From contig NZ_BBYR01000026.1 in the NCBI RefSeq assembly GCF_001293525.1, positions 30,071-94,070 of the forward strand: a stretch of DNA of 64,000 bases, given 5' to 3'. This document shows positions 9,721 through 20,142 of the stretch, piece by piece. The position numbers and the translations under genes are program-made. The stretch comes from Pseudideonella sakaiensis (GTDB taxonomy: Bacteria; Pseudomonadota; Gammaproteobacteria; Burkholderiales; Burkholderiaceae_C). The notes below the pieces were generated by a model, which had not been told where the DNA came from, ran no database searches, and saw only the letters and a list, made by a program, of their open reading frames with translations. How positions within the stretch are numbered: position 1 is the stretch's first letter; every line of letters starts with the position of its first letter.

Positions 9721-10631
9721 CGCGGCGCCGCCAGCGGCAGCCGCAGCAGGCCCTGGGCACTCAGCCGGAGCAACTCGGCACGCGCGCCCGCACCCGGGCC
9801 GTCGCCCGGACCGTCGAAGTCCCAGTCGGACAGCACGTGGCGCACGAAGCCGGGCGCGAGCGGTTCGCTGCCGGGCATGTGGGTGTGGCCGTGGATCAGC
9901 ACCGGCGTGCCGGCCTCGTGCATCCAGCGCACCGCGGCGTGCGGGTCGATGTCGGTCCAGGGCTCCTCGCCGCCGGGGCCTCCGCCTTCGCCGCGCCGCC
10001 GCTCGCTGTTCTGCCGCACGGCCTGCGCCTGGGCCAGGCGCTGCTCCAGCGGCTGCGCGAGGAAGCGCTGTTGCCACGCCGGATCGCGCACCTGGGCGCG
10101 GAAGCGCTGGTAGCCGACGTCGGCCAGGCACAGCGCATCACCGTGGCTGAGCAGGTGGCGGCGGCCGAAGGCCAGCAGCACGGTCGGATCGGCGAGCGCG
10201 GTGATGCCGCAGGCACGGGCGAATTCCGCGCCGACGAGAAAGTCGCGGTTGCCGACCATCAGCAGCACGGCGCGCCGCGTGGCCGCCTCGGCCAGCAGTT
10301 CGGCGCAGCGGCCTTCGAAGGGCAGGCGCCGGGTGTCGTCGCCGGCCCACAGGTCGAACAGGTCGCCGAGGATGAAGACGGCATCCGCCGGCGTGTCCTC
10401 GAGGTAGTCGGCGAAGGCCTGCAGCGTGCGCGGACGGTCTGCCGCGAGGTGCAGGTCGCTGATGAAATCGATCTGCTGCCAGCGCTGCGGAGCCTTGAGC
10501 TCCCAGAAGCGCGGCAGCGCATGAGGATCACCGGCCAGCGCCGGCGGGGGCAGCGGGGGCAGGCCGATCGCGGCCGCCTCCTCGCGCAGCGGATCGTTCG
10601 GGTCGACCGGGGACGGCTGTCCGGCAGCCAT
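9717..10631 (-). CDS. lpxH: UDP-2,3-diacylglucosamine diphosphatase LpxH
   Basis: Peripheral membrane enzyme of lipid A synthesis: hydrolyses UDP-2,3-diacylglucosamine to lipid X and UMP. Calcineurin-like metallophosphoesterase motifs appear in order: FISDLHL (near residue 55), GDLFDLW, GNRDFL, SHGDALC and HGHTHMP. It is 304 residues, about 60 longer than E. coli LpxH. The excess is an N-terminal extension of ~50 residues and a Gly/Glu/Arg-rich insert (RRRGEGGGPGGEEPW). It is translationally coupled to mtfA by GTGA and follows ppiB, a pairing common in betaproteobacteria. Confidence 0.93.
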   Translation of the reverse strand: MAAGQPSPVDPNDPLREEAAAIGLPPLPPPALAGDPHALPRFWELKAPQRWQQIDFISDLHLAADRPRTLQAFADYLEDTPADAVFILGDLFDLWAGDDTRRLPFEGRCAELLAEAATRRAVLLMVGNRDFLVGAEFARACGITALADPTVLLAFGRRHLLSHGDALCLADVGYQRFRAQVRDPAWQQRFLAQPLEQRLAQAQAVRQNSERRRGEGGGPGGEEPWTDIDPHAAVRWMHEAGTPVLIHGHTHMPGSEPLAPGFVRHVLSDWDFDGPGDGPGAGARAELLRLSAQGLLRLPLAAPR

Positions 10632-10652
10632 GGGCGCGGCGGCCGGGCGGCC

Positions 10653-11153
10653 TCAGGCCACGACGGCCCGGGTGATGACCACGTCCTCCAGCGGCACGTC
10701 GTCGTGGAAGCCGCGGCGGCCGGTCTTGCTGCCCTCGATCGCATCGACCACCTCGGTGCCGGCCACGACCTTGCCGAAGACCGCATAGCCCCAGCCGCTC
10801 GGCGACTTCGAACGGAAGTTCAGGAAGTCGTTGTCGGTGGCGTTGATGAAGAACTGCGCGGTGGCCGAATCCGGGTCGGAGGTGCGGGCCATCGCCACCG
10901 TGTAGTGGTCGTTCTTCAGGCCGTTGTCGGCCTCGTTCGGGATCGGCTCGCCGGTCGGCTTCTGCTTCATGCCGGGCTCGAAGCCGCCGCCCTGGATCAT
11001 GAAGCCCTTGATCACGCGGTGGAACACCGTGTTGTCGTAATGGCCGGCCTTCACGTACTCGATGAAGTTGGCCGCGCTGCGCGGGGCCGCCGCCTCGTCC
11101 AGCTCGATGCGGATCAGGCCCTGGGTGGTGTGGAGTTCGACGATGGTGCTCAT
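10653..11153 (-). CDS. ppiB: Cytoplasmic peptidyl-prolyl cis-trans isomerase B
   Basis: Cyclophilin that speeds proline isomerisation. 166 residues, no signal peptide. Active-site signatures: [16 protein letters not shown] (catalytic Arg), [16 protein letters not shown] and [11 protein letters not shown]. The start at [12 protein letters not shown] has an AGGAA ribosome site; a slightly longer open frame upstream lacks one. It lies 21 bases upstream of lpxH on the same strand. A periplasmic paralogue lies at 14774-15343. Confidence 0.95.
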   Translation of the reverse strand: MSTIVELHTTQGLIRIELDEAAAPRSAANFIEYVKAGHYDNTVFHRVIKGFMIQGGGFEPGMKQKPTGEPIPNEADNGLKNDHYTVAMARTSDPDSATAQFFINATDNDFLNFRSKSPSGWGYAVFGKVVAGTEVVDAIEGSKTGRRGFHDDVPLEDVVITRAVVA

Positions 11154-11255
11154 CGGTGGATTCCTGGGTGGTCGCGGGCCCGGCAGGGCCCGCATGAAGG
11201 GGAAGGGGGGACGCGTCGGCGCAGGCGCCGGCGCCTCGCGGTGCGGGGGACGGAC

Positions 11256-12710
11256 TCAGGCCTGCCCGAGGCTGCCTTCGAACACGACCTGCCACTGGCC
11301 GTCCTGCTCCAGCCAGTACTGTCGCTTCAGGCGCGGGCGGTTGCCGCCCGGGGTGGTCTCGGTGAAGGTGACGACGACCACGTCGCGGTCGTCGCGCCAG
11401 GCCAGCACGGTGACCGCGTCGATCGACGCGTTCGGCGCCGCCGGCGTGAAGGCCACCGGCATCAGCGCGCGCTGGCGCTCGGTGCTGCGCGCGGCGATCT
11501 CGGGCACGGTGGACACCACGGTGCGCTGGTCGGCGTAGAAGCGCTGCTGCGCGCCGGCATCGGCGGCACTGCGCGCCGCCTTCCATGCGTCGAAGGCGCG
11601 CAGGAAGCCGGCCTGGCGCTGCTGCGCGGCCTCGGGGCGCACCCATTCGAGCCGCTCGGCGATCAGGATCGGCGTCTCCTGGCGCTCGATGAAGGTCGCC
11701 ATCTCGAGCAGGTCCGGGTTCGCCAGCGCGACGCAGCCGTCGGTGGCCAGCGGCGCGCGGCTGAACAGGTTGGACGCGACGCCGTGCAGCCAGATGCCGC
11801 TGCCGGTGCGTCCGCGCAGCTGGTCGTACTGGTTCGGGTAGTTCAGCACCAGCGCGGCGGCGCCGTACAGGTCCTTCAGCGCCGGCTGGCGCAGGCGCGC
11901 CTCGGGCACCCGCCCGGTCACGAAGTAGACGCCGAGCGGGGTGCGCAGGTCGCCCTCGACCTGCTTGGCCATGCCCAGCTTGCCGACCGAGCTGTAGTAG
12001 TCGCGCTTGAGCACCAGGCCCTGCGGCGTGTTCTCGAACACGTACAGCCGGGAGCGCGACACGTCGACCGCCACCGCATGCTGCACCGAGGGATCGATCC
12101 GCACGAACTGCGCCGGCACCAGCCCGGCGGCGGGACGCTGCGCGGAGCCGACACGGGCGCGTGCCTCGGCCACCAGTTCCTTCAGGCGCTCGGCGGCCTC
12201 GGCCCGTTGCGCGGCCGCGCTGGCGCCGAAGCCCTCGGCCGGGCGGGTGAGCGTGGTCAGCAGGTCGGCGTAGACCAGCTGGGCCAGGCCGAACTGCGGG
12301 TAGTCCGCGGTCAGTCGCGCGGCGGCGTCCAGCGCCTCCTGCGCCCGGCCGGTGGCGATCAGGCCGTAGATGCGCAGCAGCCGCGCGTCGGTCGGCGAGG
12401 CCGTGCCCGCGGCGGCCGCGAGCAGGTCGTCCGGGCGGATGCCGCCGCCGGGGGGGCGATCGGCCGGCGCGCTGCCCTCGGCGGCTGCGGCGGTCTCCGT
12501 CGGCGCCGGTGCGGCGGCATGCGCCGTGGCGAGCGGGCCCGGGGTAGCGGCCGCGTCGCCCGCGGGCCCGGGCGTGCGCCCGAGGCCGAAGGCCAGCGCG
12601 GCGGCGGCCGCGAGGCCGGCCAGCAGCCAGGCGGCGCGCCGGCGGCCGGCCGCGGGGGCGGCCGGTGCCGGCGCCGCGCCCTGGTCGGGAGTCGATGCGT
12701 CGTCGCTCAC
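11256..12710 (-). CDS. L,D-transpeptidase (YkuD domain) with C-terminal NTF2-like domain
   Basis: Probable periplasmic peptidoglycan L,D-transpeptidase. 484 residues. A short Ala/Pro N-terminus precedes a signal-anchor helix (AAWLLAGLAAAAALAFGLG, residues ~26-44), a Pro/Ala-rich stretch and a helical region. The YkuD domain holds the family His in WLHGVASNLFSRAP (near 310) and the catalytic Cys in ATDGCVALANPDL (near 326). The last ~120 residues (from FLRAFDAWKAARSAADAG) look like an NTF2/SnoaL fold, as in the Cds6-type family. Starts at GTG overlapping the preceding stop (GTGA). It is the last gene of the run 15343-11256. Confidence 0.87.
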   Translation of the reverse strand: MSDDASTPDQGAAPAPAAPAAGRRRAAWLLAGLAAAAALAFGLGRTPGPAGDAAATPGPLATAHAAAPAPTETAAAAEGSAPADRPPGGGIRPDDLLAAAAGTASPTDARLLRIYGLIATGRAQEALDAAARLTADYPQFGLAQLVYADLLTTLTRPAEGFGASAAAQRAEAAERLKELVAEARARVGSAQRPAAGLVPAQFVRIDPSVQHAVAVDVSRSRLYVFENTPQGLVLKRDYYSSVGKLGMAKQVEGDLRTPLGVYFVTGRVPEARLRQPALKDLYGAAALVLNYPNQYDQLRGRTGSGIWLHGVASNLFSRAPLATDGCVALANPDLLEMATFIERQETPILIAERLEWVRPEAAQQRQAGFLRAFDAWKAARSAADAGAQQRFYADQRTVVSTVPEIAARSTERQRALMPVAFTPAAPNASIDAVTVLAWRDDRDVVVVTFTETTPGGNRPRLKRQYWLEQDGQWQVVFEGSLGQA

Positions 12711-13666
12711 GGCAGTTCGGTTTCGTCCTGGATCAGCCAGCGATTGTCGGCCTTGACGAGCACCAGCCGCTTGCGGCTGCGCTCGACGACCTCGTCGCCA
12801 CGGTAGCGCTGCTGGAAGGTGGCGACCACGGTGTCTCCCCGGGCCACCAGCTGCGGCGGGTCCAGGTCGACCGAGATCTTCTTCTTCGACAGGATGCGCG
12901 AGCGGCGCTGTTCCTCCCAGGCGCGGCGCGAGCCGAGCCGGCCGGCGTACTGCGGCGTGTAGGCGGCCAGGTAGCCGTCCATGTCGCGGGCGCTCCAGGC
13001 GGCCGCCCAGGCGTCGATCGCCGCCTGGATCTCGCCCGCCTCGAGGTCGACGGCGGTCGCCGCGGGCGACGGCGCCGGGGGCGCGGGCGGCGGCGGGCTC
13101 GGGCGCGGCAGCGGCGCGGTCGCCACGCTGGTGGGCGCGCTGCTGGTCACCGGCGAGGTCGTCACGCCGGCCGGGGCCGGCGTGGCGGGCGTCAGCGTCT
13201 GTGCGGCCGCCAGGCGCGAGCCCGGCGGGGCGACGGCGAACTCGCGGCCACCGCTGCGCAGGTCCACGCGGTACTCGCCGAGCGCGAGCGACATGCGGTC
13301 GCCCGCGAGCAGCAGCAGGTCGATCTCGGGCAGTTCCCCGGGGGCGGGCAGGCGCTCCAGCCGCAGCACGACCTGGCCCGCGGGCCCGGCCTGCGGCGTG
13401 ATCACGATGGATTGCAGCGCCGGCACGTAGCGCATGCCGGCCACGCCGTAGGCATCCGAGGTCGCGATCCGGGCCCGGATGTCGGCCGGATCGAGCCCGG
13501 CGCTGTCGGACAGCGTGATCTCGGCATAGGGCGCCTGGCCGGGTGGCAGGTACAGCCGCAGCGGGCCGAAGTCCAGCGCGGCGGCCGAGGCCGTGCCCAG
13601 CGCGAGCGCGAGGCCCGCGGCCAGCAGGCGCCAGCGCCGCGGCGGGGAGGGGGGGAGTCCTGTCAT
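12707..13666 (-). CDS. Secreted FimV-N-like protein with C-terminal NTF2/SnoaL-like domain
   Basis: I do not know a function. 319 residues. Signal peptide ~1-29 (LLAAGLALALGTASAAA). Residues ~30-125 (LDFGPLRLYLPPGQAPYAEI, then YGVAGMRYVPALQSIVI) resemble the short beta-domain at the N-terminus of FimV proteins. A Pro/Ala/Thr linker follows, then an NTF2-like domain from EIQAAIDAWAAAWSARDMDG ending WLIQDETELP. That last domain is clearly homologous to the one in the next protein (13671-14777) and resembles the transpeptidase tail. The stop overlaps the transpeptidase GTG, so the two are co-translated. It probably acts in the periplasm. Confidence 0.8.
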   Translation of the reverse strand: MTGLPPSPPRRWRLLAAGLALALGTASAAALDFGPLRLYLPPGQAPYAEITLSDSAGLDPADIRARIATSDAYGVAGMRYVPALQSIVITPQAGPAGQVVLRLERLPAPGELPEIDLLLLAGDRMSLALGEYRVDLRSGGREFAVAPPGSRLAAAQTLTPATPAPAGVTTSPVTSSAPTSVATAPLPRPSPPPPAPPAPSPAATAVDLEAGEIQAAIDAWAAAWSARDMDGYLAAYTPQYAGRLGSRRAWEEQRRSRILSKKKISVDLDPPQLVARGDTVVATFQQRYRGDEVVERSRKRLVLVKADNRWLIQDETELP

Positions 13667-13670
13667 GGGG

Positions 13671-14777
13671 TCAGCTCACCGATTCCTTGCGGATCAGCCA
13701 GCGGCCATCGCGGCGCACGAGTTCGAGCACCTTCTGGCCGGAGGCGCGCAGCTGGTCTGCCGAGTAGTCCTGCCGGAAGCTCGCACGGGCCACGTTGCCC
13801 GGCATCAGTTCGACCGTGATGCCGCTGAGTTCCAGCGAAATGCGGTTCTTGCCGAGGATGCGCAGCCGCCGGCCGGCCTGCCACTCGGAGGCGCTGCCGT
13901 CGTTGCCGCGGAAGCCAGGCACGTAGGCGCCGAAGTAGCCGTTCATGTCCTTGCGCTCCCAGGCCGTGGCCCAGGCGCGCACCGCGGCCTGGACCTCGCG
14001 CGCCTCGTCGGTGTGGCGGCGCTGCGCGGCGCTCGCGGTCGCCGGGTTGGCCGGGTCCGCGGCCGGCGGCTCAGGACGCGGCGCGGGGGCCGGGGCCGGG
14101 GCAGGTGACGGGGCCGGCGTCGGCGCGGGTGCCGGCGTCGGCGCGGGGGCCGCCGCAGGCGTCGGCGCGGAGGCCGGTGCGGGTGCCGACGCAGGCGCAG
14201 GCGTGGACGCGGGAGCCGGCGCCGGGGTGGGCGCCGCGGCGACCAGCACCGCGTCCTGCTGGCTGCCGGCCAGGCTCTTCAGCAGCGCGAGTTTCGGCGT
14301 CCCGCTGTTGTCCTCGATCTGCAGCGCGCGGGCGTAGGCGCGCCCTGCCATGCGCACGTTGACCGACGCGAGGTTCTGGTAGGCGGTGTCGTAGCTCGGC
14401 CGGCTGCGCACCGCCGCCTCGAGCGCGGCGCGTGCCTTCTCGATCTGGCCCTGCTCCGCGTACAGCACCGCGAGGTTGTTCAGCGGCTCGGGCAGCGTCG
14501 GATACTCGCGGCTCATGCGTTCGAACAGCGCGATCGCCTCGGCGGTGCGCTTCTGGTCGACCAGCAGCACCCCCTTCTGGAAGCGCAGCGCAGGGTCCTG
14601 CGGGTGCCGGGCGATCAGCGCATCGACGCGGCGCAGGGCCTCGTTCGAGCGGCCCTGGGAGGCCAGTTCCTGCACCTCGGCCAGCCCCGGGGCCGGTGGC
14701 GCCGCACCGGCCGGCCCGGGGACGCACAGACAGGCGGCGAGCGCAGCGGCGAACCGGACCGGGCTCGGCCGCGTCAC
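13671..14777 (-). CDS. Secreted TPR protein with Pro/Ala linker and C-terminal NTF2-like domain
   Basis: No specific function recognised. 368 residues. GTG start at 14777, overlapping the cyclophilin stop (GTGA). Signal peptide to ~residue 24 ([14 protein letters not shown]); three or four TPR units at ~30-155 (for example [20 protein letters not shown] and [20 protein letters not shown]); a ~60-residue almost pure Ala/Pro/Thr/Ser linker; then an NTF2-like domain from [20 protein letters not shown] to WLIRKESVS. The linker would span the peptidoglycan layer or separate binding modules. It is four bases from the FimV-N-like gene, in one operon with the transpeptidase. Confidence 0.8.
   Translation of the reverse strand: MTRPSPVRFAAALAACLCVPGPAGAAPPAPGLAEVQELASQGRSNEALRRVDALIARHPQDPALRFQKGVLLVDQKRTAEAIALFERMSREYPTLPEPLNNLAVLYAEQGQIEKARAALEAAVRSRPSYDTAYQNLASVNVRMAGRAYARALQIEDNSGTPKLALLKSLAGSQQDAVLVAAAPTPAPAPASTPAPASAPAPASAPTPAAAPAPTPAPAPTPAPSPAPAPAPAPRPEPPAADPANPATASAAQRRHTDEAREVQAAVRAWATAWERKDMNGYFGAYVPGFRGNDGSASEWQAGRRLRILGKNRISLELSGITVELMPGNVARASFRQDYSADQLRASGQKVLELVRRDGRWLIRKESVS
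14075..14240. repeat. Low-complexity GC-rich tract encoding the Pro/Ala linker
   Basis: Degenerate short repeats on the GCG-GGN-GCC theme, coding for alternating Ala/Pro/Thr in the TPR protein. Likely to vary in length between strains by slippage. It is coding sequence, not a CRISPR array. Confidence 0.7.
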
Positions 14778-15343
14778 CGCAGCACCACCGCCTCGTTGAT
14801 CACGACCGGCTGCACCGGCACGTTCTGGTGCATGCCCTGGCTCTGCGTCGGCACGGCCTTGATCTTCTCGACCACGTCCATGCCGGACACGACCTTGCCG
14901 AACACCGCATAGCCGTTGCCGTCGCGCGCGTTGGCGGCGTTCAGGAAGGCGTTGTCGCGCAGGTTGATGAAGAACTGCGCGGTGGCCGAGTCGGGCACCG
15001 CGGTACGCGCCATCGCGATCGTGCCGACGTCGTTGTTCAGGCCGTTGCGGCTCTCGAGCGGGATCGGCGGCCGGGTCGGCTTCTGGGCCATGTCCGGCGT
15101 GAAGCCGCCGCCCTGGATCATGAAGTTGTCGATCACCCGGTGGAAGACGGTGCCCTTGTAGTGGCCCGCCTTCACGTACTGGAGGAAGTTCTCGACGGTC
15201 TTGGGCGCGCGCTGCGGGTCCAGCTCGACCACGATGTCGCCCATCGAGGTGGCGAGCTTGACCTTCTGGGCCGCGGCAGGGGCGACGAGGGCGGCGGCCA
15301 GCAGGCCGCCGATGGCGAGGGACTTCAGGCGGAACGGACGCAT
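14774..15343 (-). CDS. Periplasmic cyclophilin-type peptidyl-prolyl isomerase
   Basis: PpiA-like isomerase. 189 residues with a Sec signal peptide ([18 protein letters not shown], cleavage after ~26) that the ppiB paralogue lacks. Catalytic motifs: [47 protein letters not shown]. It is the first gene of a four-gene run that also encodes two secreted proteins and the L,D-transpeptidase, so it may fold envelope proteins made from the same transcript. ATG at 15343, divergent from cysS. Confidence 0.93.
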   Translation of the reverse strand: MRPFRLKSLAIGGLLAAALVAPAAAQKVKLATSMGDIVVELDPQRAPKTVENFLQYVKAGHYKGTVFHRVIDNFMIQGGGFTPDMAQKPTRPPIPLESRNGLNNDVGTIAMARTAVPDSATAQFFINLRDNAFLNAANARDGNGYAVFGKVVSGMDVVEKIKAVPTQSQGMHQNVPVQPVVINEAVVLR

Positions 15344-15587
15344 CGGGGCGGCGACGGCGGGTGGGGAGGCTGACGGCTCGGGTGGCGCGGACCCCGGAAG
15401 GGGCACCGCTATACTCGTTTGATTGTAGAGCAGCCCCCCGTCGCGCCGCCGAAGGGCGACCCCGGTCGAGGGCTCCGCACCGGCGACGGCGGCGGAGCGC
15501 GCGGGGCCGGCCGCACCGCGAGGCGGCCCCGCTGCCGATCTCCCACCACGCCACGGCCCCGCGGCCGCCGACGGGCCGGAAGGCACC
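15344..15587. other. Divergent intergenic region ppiA-like / cysS
   Basis: About 240 bases holding the start regions of the minus-strand cyclophilin operon and cysS. The only AT-rich point is around 15410-15425, where TATACT (15410-15415, plus strand) could be a -10; no convincing -35 precedes it. If used, cysS would have a ~165-nt leader. No riboswitch fold was recognised. Confidence 0.35.
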
Positions 15588-16988
15588 ATGACGCTGCGCA
15601 TCTTCAACACCCTGACCCGCGAGGTCGAGCCCTTCGTCTCCCTCGAGCCCGGCCACGTGCGGATGTACGTGTGCGGCATGACGATCTACGACCTCTGCCA
15701 CGTCGGCCATGCGCGCTTCCTGCTCGCCTTCGACGTGGTCTACCGCTGGCTGCGCGCCAGCGGCTGGCGCGTCACCTACGTGCGCAACATCACCGACATC
15801 GACGACAAGATCATCCGGCGTGCGCTCGAGCGCGGCATCCCGATCCGCCAGCTGACGGACGAGATGACGGCCGCGATGCACGAGGACATCGGCCGCCTGG
15901 GCATCGCGGCGCCGACCCACGAGCCGCGCGCCACCGCCTACGTGCCGCAGATGCTGACGATGATCGGCACGCTCGAGCGCAAGGGCCTGGCCTACCGGGC
16001 CGCCGGCGGGGACGTGAACTACGCGGTGCGCAAGTTCCCGGGCTACGGCCGGCTGTCCGGCAAGTCGATCGACCAGCTGCGCGCCGGCGAGCGCGTCGCG
16101 GTGGCCGACGGCAAGGACGACCCGCTGGACTTCGTGCTGTGGAAGGCCGCCAAGCCCGACGAGCCGCCCGATGCGCAGTGGGACGGCCCCTACGGCCCGG
16201 GCCGGCCCGGCTGGCACATCGAGTGCTCGGCGATGGGCTGCGCGCTGCTCGGCGAAACCTTCGACGTGCACGGCGGCGGCATGGACCTGCAGTTCCCGCA
16301 CCACGAGAACGAGATCGCGCAGAGCGAGGGGGCGAACGGCGTGCCCTTCGTGCGCTACTGGATGCACAACGGCTTCCTGAACGTCGACGACACCAAGATG
16401 TCGAAGTCGCTCGGGAACTTCTTCACCATCCGCGACGTGCTGCAGCGCTACGACGGCGAGACGCTGCGCTTCTTCATGCTGCGCACCCATTACCGCAGCC
16501 CGCTCAACTTCAGCGACGCCAACCTCGACGACGCCCGCAGCGGCCTGCGCCGGCTCTACACCGCGCTCGCGTCGGTCGACGTGGACGCGGATGCCGCGGC
16601 GGCGGCCGCGGCGGACGCGGACGATGCGGCGTCGGCGCCCGCGGTGGCTTTCCGCGCCGCGATGGACGAGGACTTCAACACGCCGGCCGCGATCGCGGTG
16701 CTGTTCGAGCTGGCCGCCGAGCTGAACCGCAGCGGCGATGCGCAGGCCGCGCGCCTGCTGCGCCGCCTCGGCGAGCCGCTCGGCCTGCTGCAGCAGCCCG
16801 CACGCGCCTTCCTGCAGGGCGGCGCCGCGGCCGGCGACGACGGCCGCATCGAGGCCCGCATCGCCGAACGCGCCGCGGCCAAGGCGGCACGCGACTTCGC
16901 CCGGGCCGATGCCATCCGGCGCGAGCTGCTGGCCGACGGCATCGTGCTGCAGGACGGTCCGGACGGCACGCGCTGGGTGAAGGCTTGA
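15588..16988 (+). CDS. cysS: Cysteinyl-tRNA synthetase
   Basis: Charges tRNA-Cys; class I synthetase. 466 residues, against 461 in E. coli. The zinc Cys is in [19 protein letters not shown], which also holds the HIGH-type motif; other family motifs are [19 protein letters not shown] and [10 protein letters not shown] (KMSKS near residue 270). An Ala/Asp-rich insert follows the catalytic domain near residue 330. The ATG has a GGAAGG ribosome site. The stop overlaps the TTG start of the following glycosylase. Confidence 0.97.
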   Translation: MTLRIFNTLTREVEPFVSLEPGHVRMYVCGMTIYDLCHVGHARFLLAFDVVYRWLRASGWRVTYVRNITDIDDKIIRRALERGIPIRQLTDEMTAAMHEDIGRLGIAAPTHEPRATAYVPQMLTMIGTLERKGLAYRAAGGDVNYAVRKFPGYGRLSGKSIDQLRAGERVAVADGKDDPLDFVLWKAAKPDEPPDAQWDGPYGPGRPGWHIECSAMGCALLGETFDVHGGGMDLQFPHHENEIAQSEGANGVPFVRYWMHNGFLNVDDTKMSKSLGNFFTIRDVLQRYDGETLRFFMLRTHYRSPLNFSDANLDDARSGLRRLYTALASVDVDADAAAAAAADADDAASAPAVAFRAAMDEDFNTPAAIAVLFELAAELNRSGDAQAARLLRRLGEPLGLLQQPARAFLQGGAAAGDDGRIEARIAERAAAKAARDFARADAIRRELLADGIVLQDGPDGTRWVKA

Positions 16989-17644
16989 GCGCCGGGGACG
17001 ACGCGCGGCCGGCGGGGGCGACGCCGGCCTACTGGGACGAGGCCTGCCGGCACCTCGCGCGGCGCGACCGCGTGATGCGCAAGCTGATCCCGCGCTGCGG
17101 CGAAGGCCGGCTGGCGCCGCAGGCCGACGCCTTCACCACGCTCGCCCGCTCCATCGTCGGGCAGCAGATCTCGGTCAAGGCCGCGCAGTCGGTGTGGGCG
17201 CGGGTGGCCGCGCTGCTGCCGTGCGAGCCCAGCCGCATCGAGCCGGCGGCCGTGCTGGCGCTGGACGAGTCCGCGCTGCGCGCGGCCGGGCTGTCGGCCC
17301 GCAAGGCCGACTACCTGCGCGACCTGGCGCGCCATTTCGACGCCGGCTCGGTGCACGTGGCCCAGTGGGCGGCGATGGACGACGACGCGATCATCGACGA
17401 GCTGGTGGCGATCCGCGGCATCGGCCGCTGGACCGCGGAGATGTTCCTGATCTTCCACCTGCTGCGGCCGAACGTGCTGCCGCTGGACGACGTCGGCCTC
17501 ATCAAGGGCATCAGCGCGCTCTATTTCAGCGGCGAGCCGGTGTCGCGCGCGGAGGCGCGCGAGGTGGGCGATGCCTGGGCTCCCTACCGCTCCGTGGCGA
17601 CCTGGTACGTCTGGCGGAGCCTCGACCCGCTGCCGCTAGACTAG
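16985..17644 (+). CDS. DNA-3-methyladenine glycosylase II family (HhH-GPD)
   Basis: Base-excision repair glycosylase, AlkA-like. 219 residues. The helix-hairpin-helix is [15 protein letters not shown] (near residue 143) and the catalytic Asp lies in [12 protein letters not shown] (near 168). [20 protein letters not shown] is also typical. The start is uncertain: the first in-frame ATG would cut into the conserved region, so I use the TTG at 16985, which overlaps the cysS stop (TTGA). It lacks the N-terminal beta-domain of E. coli AlkA, as in many short bacterial members. Confidence 0.88.
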   Translation: MSAGDDARPAGATPAYWDEACRHLARRDRVMRKLIPRCGEGRLAPQADAFTTLARSIVGQQISVKAAQSVWARVAALLPCEPSRIEPAAVLALDESALRAAGLSARKADYLRDLARHFDAGSVHVAQWAAMDDDAIIDELVAIRGIGRWTAEMFLIFHLLRPNVLPLDDVGLIKGISALYFSGEPVSRAEAREVGDAWAPYRSVATWYVWRSLDPLPLD

Positions 17645-17676
17645 CGCAACGACCCCCGCGACCGCGAGGAAGGACC

Positions 17677-18648
17677 ATGAGCAAACGTCATTTCCTGGAT
17701 TTCGAGCAAGGCGTCGCCGAGCTCGAGACCAAGATCGAGGAACTGCGCTACGTGCAGAACGAGTCGGCCGTCGACATCTCCGAGGAGATCGACCGGCTCG
17801 GCAAGAAGAGCCTGCAGCTGACGAAGGACATCTACGCCAAGCTCACGCCCTGGCAGGTGACGCTGATCGCGCGCCACCCGCAGCGGCCCTACACGATGGA
17901 CTACGTCCAGGAGGCCTTCACCGACTTCCAGGAACTGCACGGCGACCGCCACTTCGCTGACGACCCGTCCATCATCGGCGGCCTGGCGCGCTTCAACGGC
18001 CAGGCCTGCATGGTGATCGGCCACCAGAAGGGCCGCGACACCAAGGAGCGCGCGCTGCGCAACTTCGGCATGTCGCGCCCGGAGGGCTACCGCAAGGCGC
18101 TGCGGCTGATGCAGCTGGCCGAGAAGTTCGGCCTGCCGGTGTTCACCTTCGTCGACACGCCGGGGGCCTACCCCGGCATCGGCGCCGAGGAGCGCGGGCA
18201 GTCCGAGGCGATCGGCCGCTGCATCTACGAGATGGCGCAGCTCGAGGTGCCGATCCTCACGACGATCATCGGCGAGGGCGGTTCCGGCGGCGCACTGGCG
18301 ATCGGCGTCGGCGACCAGACCCTGATGCTCCAGTACGCCGTCTACTCGGTGATCTCGCCGGAAGGCTGCGCGTCCATCCTGTGGAAGACCGCCGAGCGCG
18401 CGTCCGAGGCCGCCGAGGCCCTCGGCATCACCGCGCACCGGCTGAAGGCGCTCGGCCTGGTCGACCGCATCGTCAACGAGCCGGTGGGTGGCGCCCACCG
18501 CGACCCGAAGCAGATGGCGGCCTACCTGAAGCGCGCGCTGGCCGATGCGTTGCGGCAGGTGTCCGACCTGAAGCCCAAGGAACTGCTGCAGCGGCGCTAC
18601 GAGCGGCTGCAGGCCTACGGCCGCTTCACCGACACCACCGAGCGCTGA
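17677..18648 (+). CDS. accA: Acetyl-CoA carboxylase carboxyltransferase subunit alpha
   Basis: With AccD, transfers the carboxyl group from biotin to acetyl-CoA in the first step of fatty-acid synthesis. 323 residues, E. coli 319. Diagnostic stretches: [19 protein letters not shown] at the N-terminus, [20 protein letters not shown], and [20 protein letters not shown] (oxyanion region). Very strong ribosome site GAGGAAGG before the ATG. accA followed by tilS and lysC is a common order in proteobacteria. Confidence 0.98.
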   Translation: MSKRHFLDFEQGVAELETKIEELRYVQNESAVDISEEIDRLGKKSLQLTKDIYAKLTPWQVTLIARHPQRPYTMDYVQEAFTDFQELHGDRHFADDPSIIGGLARFNGQACMVIGHQKGRDTKERALRNFGMSRPEGYRKALRLMQLAEKFGLPVFTFVDTPGAYPGIGAEERGQSEAIGRCIYEMAQLEVPILTTIIGEGGSGGALAIGVGDQTLMLQYAVYSVISPEGCASILWKTAERASEAAEALGITAHRLKALGLVDRIVNEPVGGAHRDPKQMAAYLKRALADALRQVSDLKPKELLQRRYERLQAYGRFTDTTER

Positions 18649-18673
18649 TCCGCGGGCCGGACCGCGGGGGGCC

Positions 18674-20065
18674 GTGGCCGAGCGCCCGAGCGCCGTGCGC
18701 TGCGTCGCGGTCGCCTACAGCGGCGGCCGCGATTCGACCGCCCTCGCGCATGCCGCCGCCCGCGTGGCCGCCCGCGAGGGCTGGCGCGTGGTGGCGCTGC
18801 ACGTGCACCATGGCCTGAGCGCGGCGGCCGACGCCTGGGTGCGCCACGGCGCAGAGCAGGTCGCGGCCTGGCAGGCCGAGGGGCTGCCGATCGACTGGTG
18901 CTGGCGCCGCCTCGCCGGCCGGCCGCCGCGCGGCGACAGCGTCGAGGCCTGGGCCCGCGCAGGTCGCTACGCGGCGCTGGCCACGATGGCGCGCGAGGCC
19001 GGCGCCGGCGTCGTGCTGCTGGCGCACCACCGCCGCGACCAGGCCGAGACCCTGCTGCTGCAGGCGCTGCGCGGGGCCGGCCCGGCGGGCCTGGCCGCGA
19101 TGCCGCGCTGCGCCGAACGCGACGGCCTGGTCTGGCTGCGGCCCTGGCTCCACCGGCCGCGGGCCGCGCTCGAGGCCTACCTGCAGCGGCACGGCCTGCG
19201 CTGGGTCGACGACGAGGCAGGCAATGCGGACGCCCGCTTCGCCCGCAACCGGCTGCGCCACCAGGTGTGGCCGGCGCTCGAGGCCGCGTTCCCGCAGGCC
19301 GAGGCCAGCCTGGCGGACGCGGCAGCCCGCGTCGCCCAGGCCCGCGCGGCACTGGACGACCTGGCGCGCGAGGACCTGGGCTGCTGCCAGGTGCCCGGCG
19401 GTGGGCTGCGGTTGTCCGCCTGGGCGCCGCTGGCACCGGCCCGCCGCGTCGCGGCCTTGCGCCAGTGGTTCCGGCAGGCGGCGGGCCGGCCGGCGCCGGC
19501 CAGCCTGCTGCAGCGGCTCGCGCGCGAACTGCTCGACGACGCCGGCCGGCCCGGGCCCGGCGGGCGCGAGTGGCCGGCGCCCGGGGGCCGCTGCCGGCAG
19601 GCGCGCGACCTCCTGCACTGGGAGGCGATGGCGCCCGCTGCGTCCGGGCCTGCGCCGGCCCGGGCCCGGCGCGCCTCCGCCGCCTCCGCCTCCGCCGCCA
19701 GCGGGCGCTGCGAGACGCTGGGCATCCGCCGCGCGGGCCGCTACCGGCCGGCCGGCTGGTCGGGCACGCTGCTCGTGCGCCGCGTCAGCGGCGGCGGCGT
19801 GCCGCTGGCCCGGCTGGCCGCGCTGGCGCTGCGCGCGCGCGCCGGGGGCGAGACCTTCCAGGCCGGCCCGGGCCGGCCGCCCCGGGCGCTGAAGAAGCAG
19901 TACCAGGCCGCCGGCGTCGCCGCGGCGGCGCGCCACGGGCCGCTGCTCTGGGCCGGCGCGGACCTGCTGTTCGTCCCGGGGCTCGGCCTGGATGCGCGGG
20001 CCCTCGCTGCGCCGGGCGAGCCGCAGGTGGCGCTCGACTGGCTGCCCGACGAGGCCGCCGGCTAG
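18674..20065 (+). CDS. tilS: tRNA(Ile)-lysidine synthase
   Basis: Converts C34 of tRNA-Ile(CAU) to lysidine so it reads AUA. 463 residues. The PP-loop ATPase motif SGGRDS is at residues 16-21; [16 protein letters not shown] and [20 protein letters not shown] follow, with the substrate motif [18 protein letters not shown]. The second half is the TilS substrate-binding and C-terminal domain ([20 protein letters not shown]), interrupted by Ala/Arg-rich linkers typical of this high-GC genome. Start is GTG at 18674, 26 bases after accA. Confidence 0.95.
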   Translation: MAERPSAVRCVAVAYSGGRDSTALAHAAARVAAREGWRVVALHVHHGLSAAADAWVRHGAEQVAAWQAEGLPIDWCWRRLAGRPPRGDSVEAWARAGRYAALATMAREAGAGVVLLAHHRRDQAETLLLQALRGAGPAGLAAMPRCAERDGLVWLRPWLHRPRAALEAYLQRHGLRWVDDEAGNADARFARNRLRHQVWPALEAAFPQAEASLADAAARVAQARAALDDLAREDLGCCQVPGGGLRLSAWAPLAPARRVAALRQWFRQAAGRPAPASLLQRLARELLDDAGRPGPGGREWPAPGGRCRQARDLLHWEAMAPAASGPAPARARRASAASASAASGRCETLGIRRAGRYRPAGWSGTLLVRRVSGGGVPLARLAALALRARAGGETFQAGPGRPPRALKKQYQAAGVAAAARHGPLLWAGADLLFVPGLGLDARALAAPGEPQVALDWLPDEAAG

Positions 20066-20142
20066 AATCCTGGGTTCTCCGAGCGTCGGTGCAGGCGGCC
20101 GTCGGTGGCCGCCGGTGCCGGGGCGATCCCCTCACGCACCCC

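Noticed and set aside
14075..14240. Repeat array that might be CRISPR-like
   Set aside because: Irregular Ala/Pro codon repeats inside a gene; no constant repeat or spacer.
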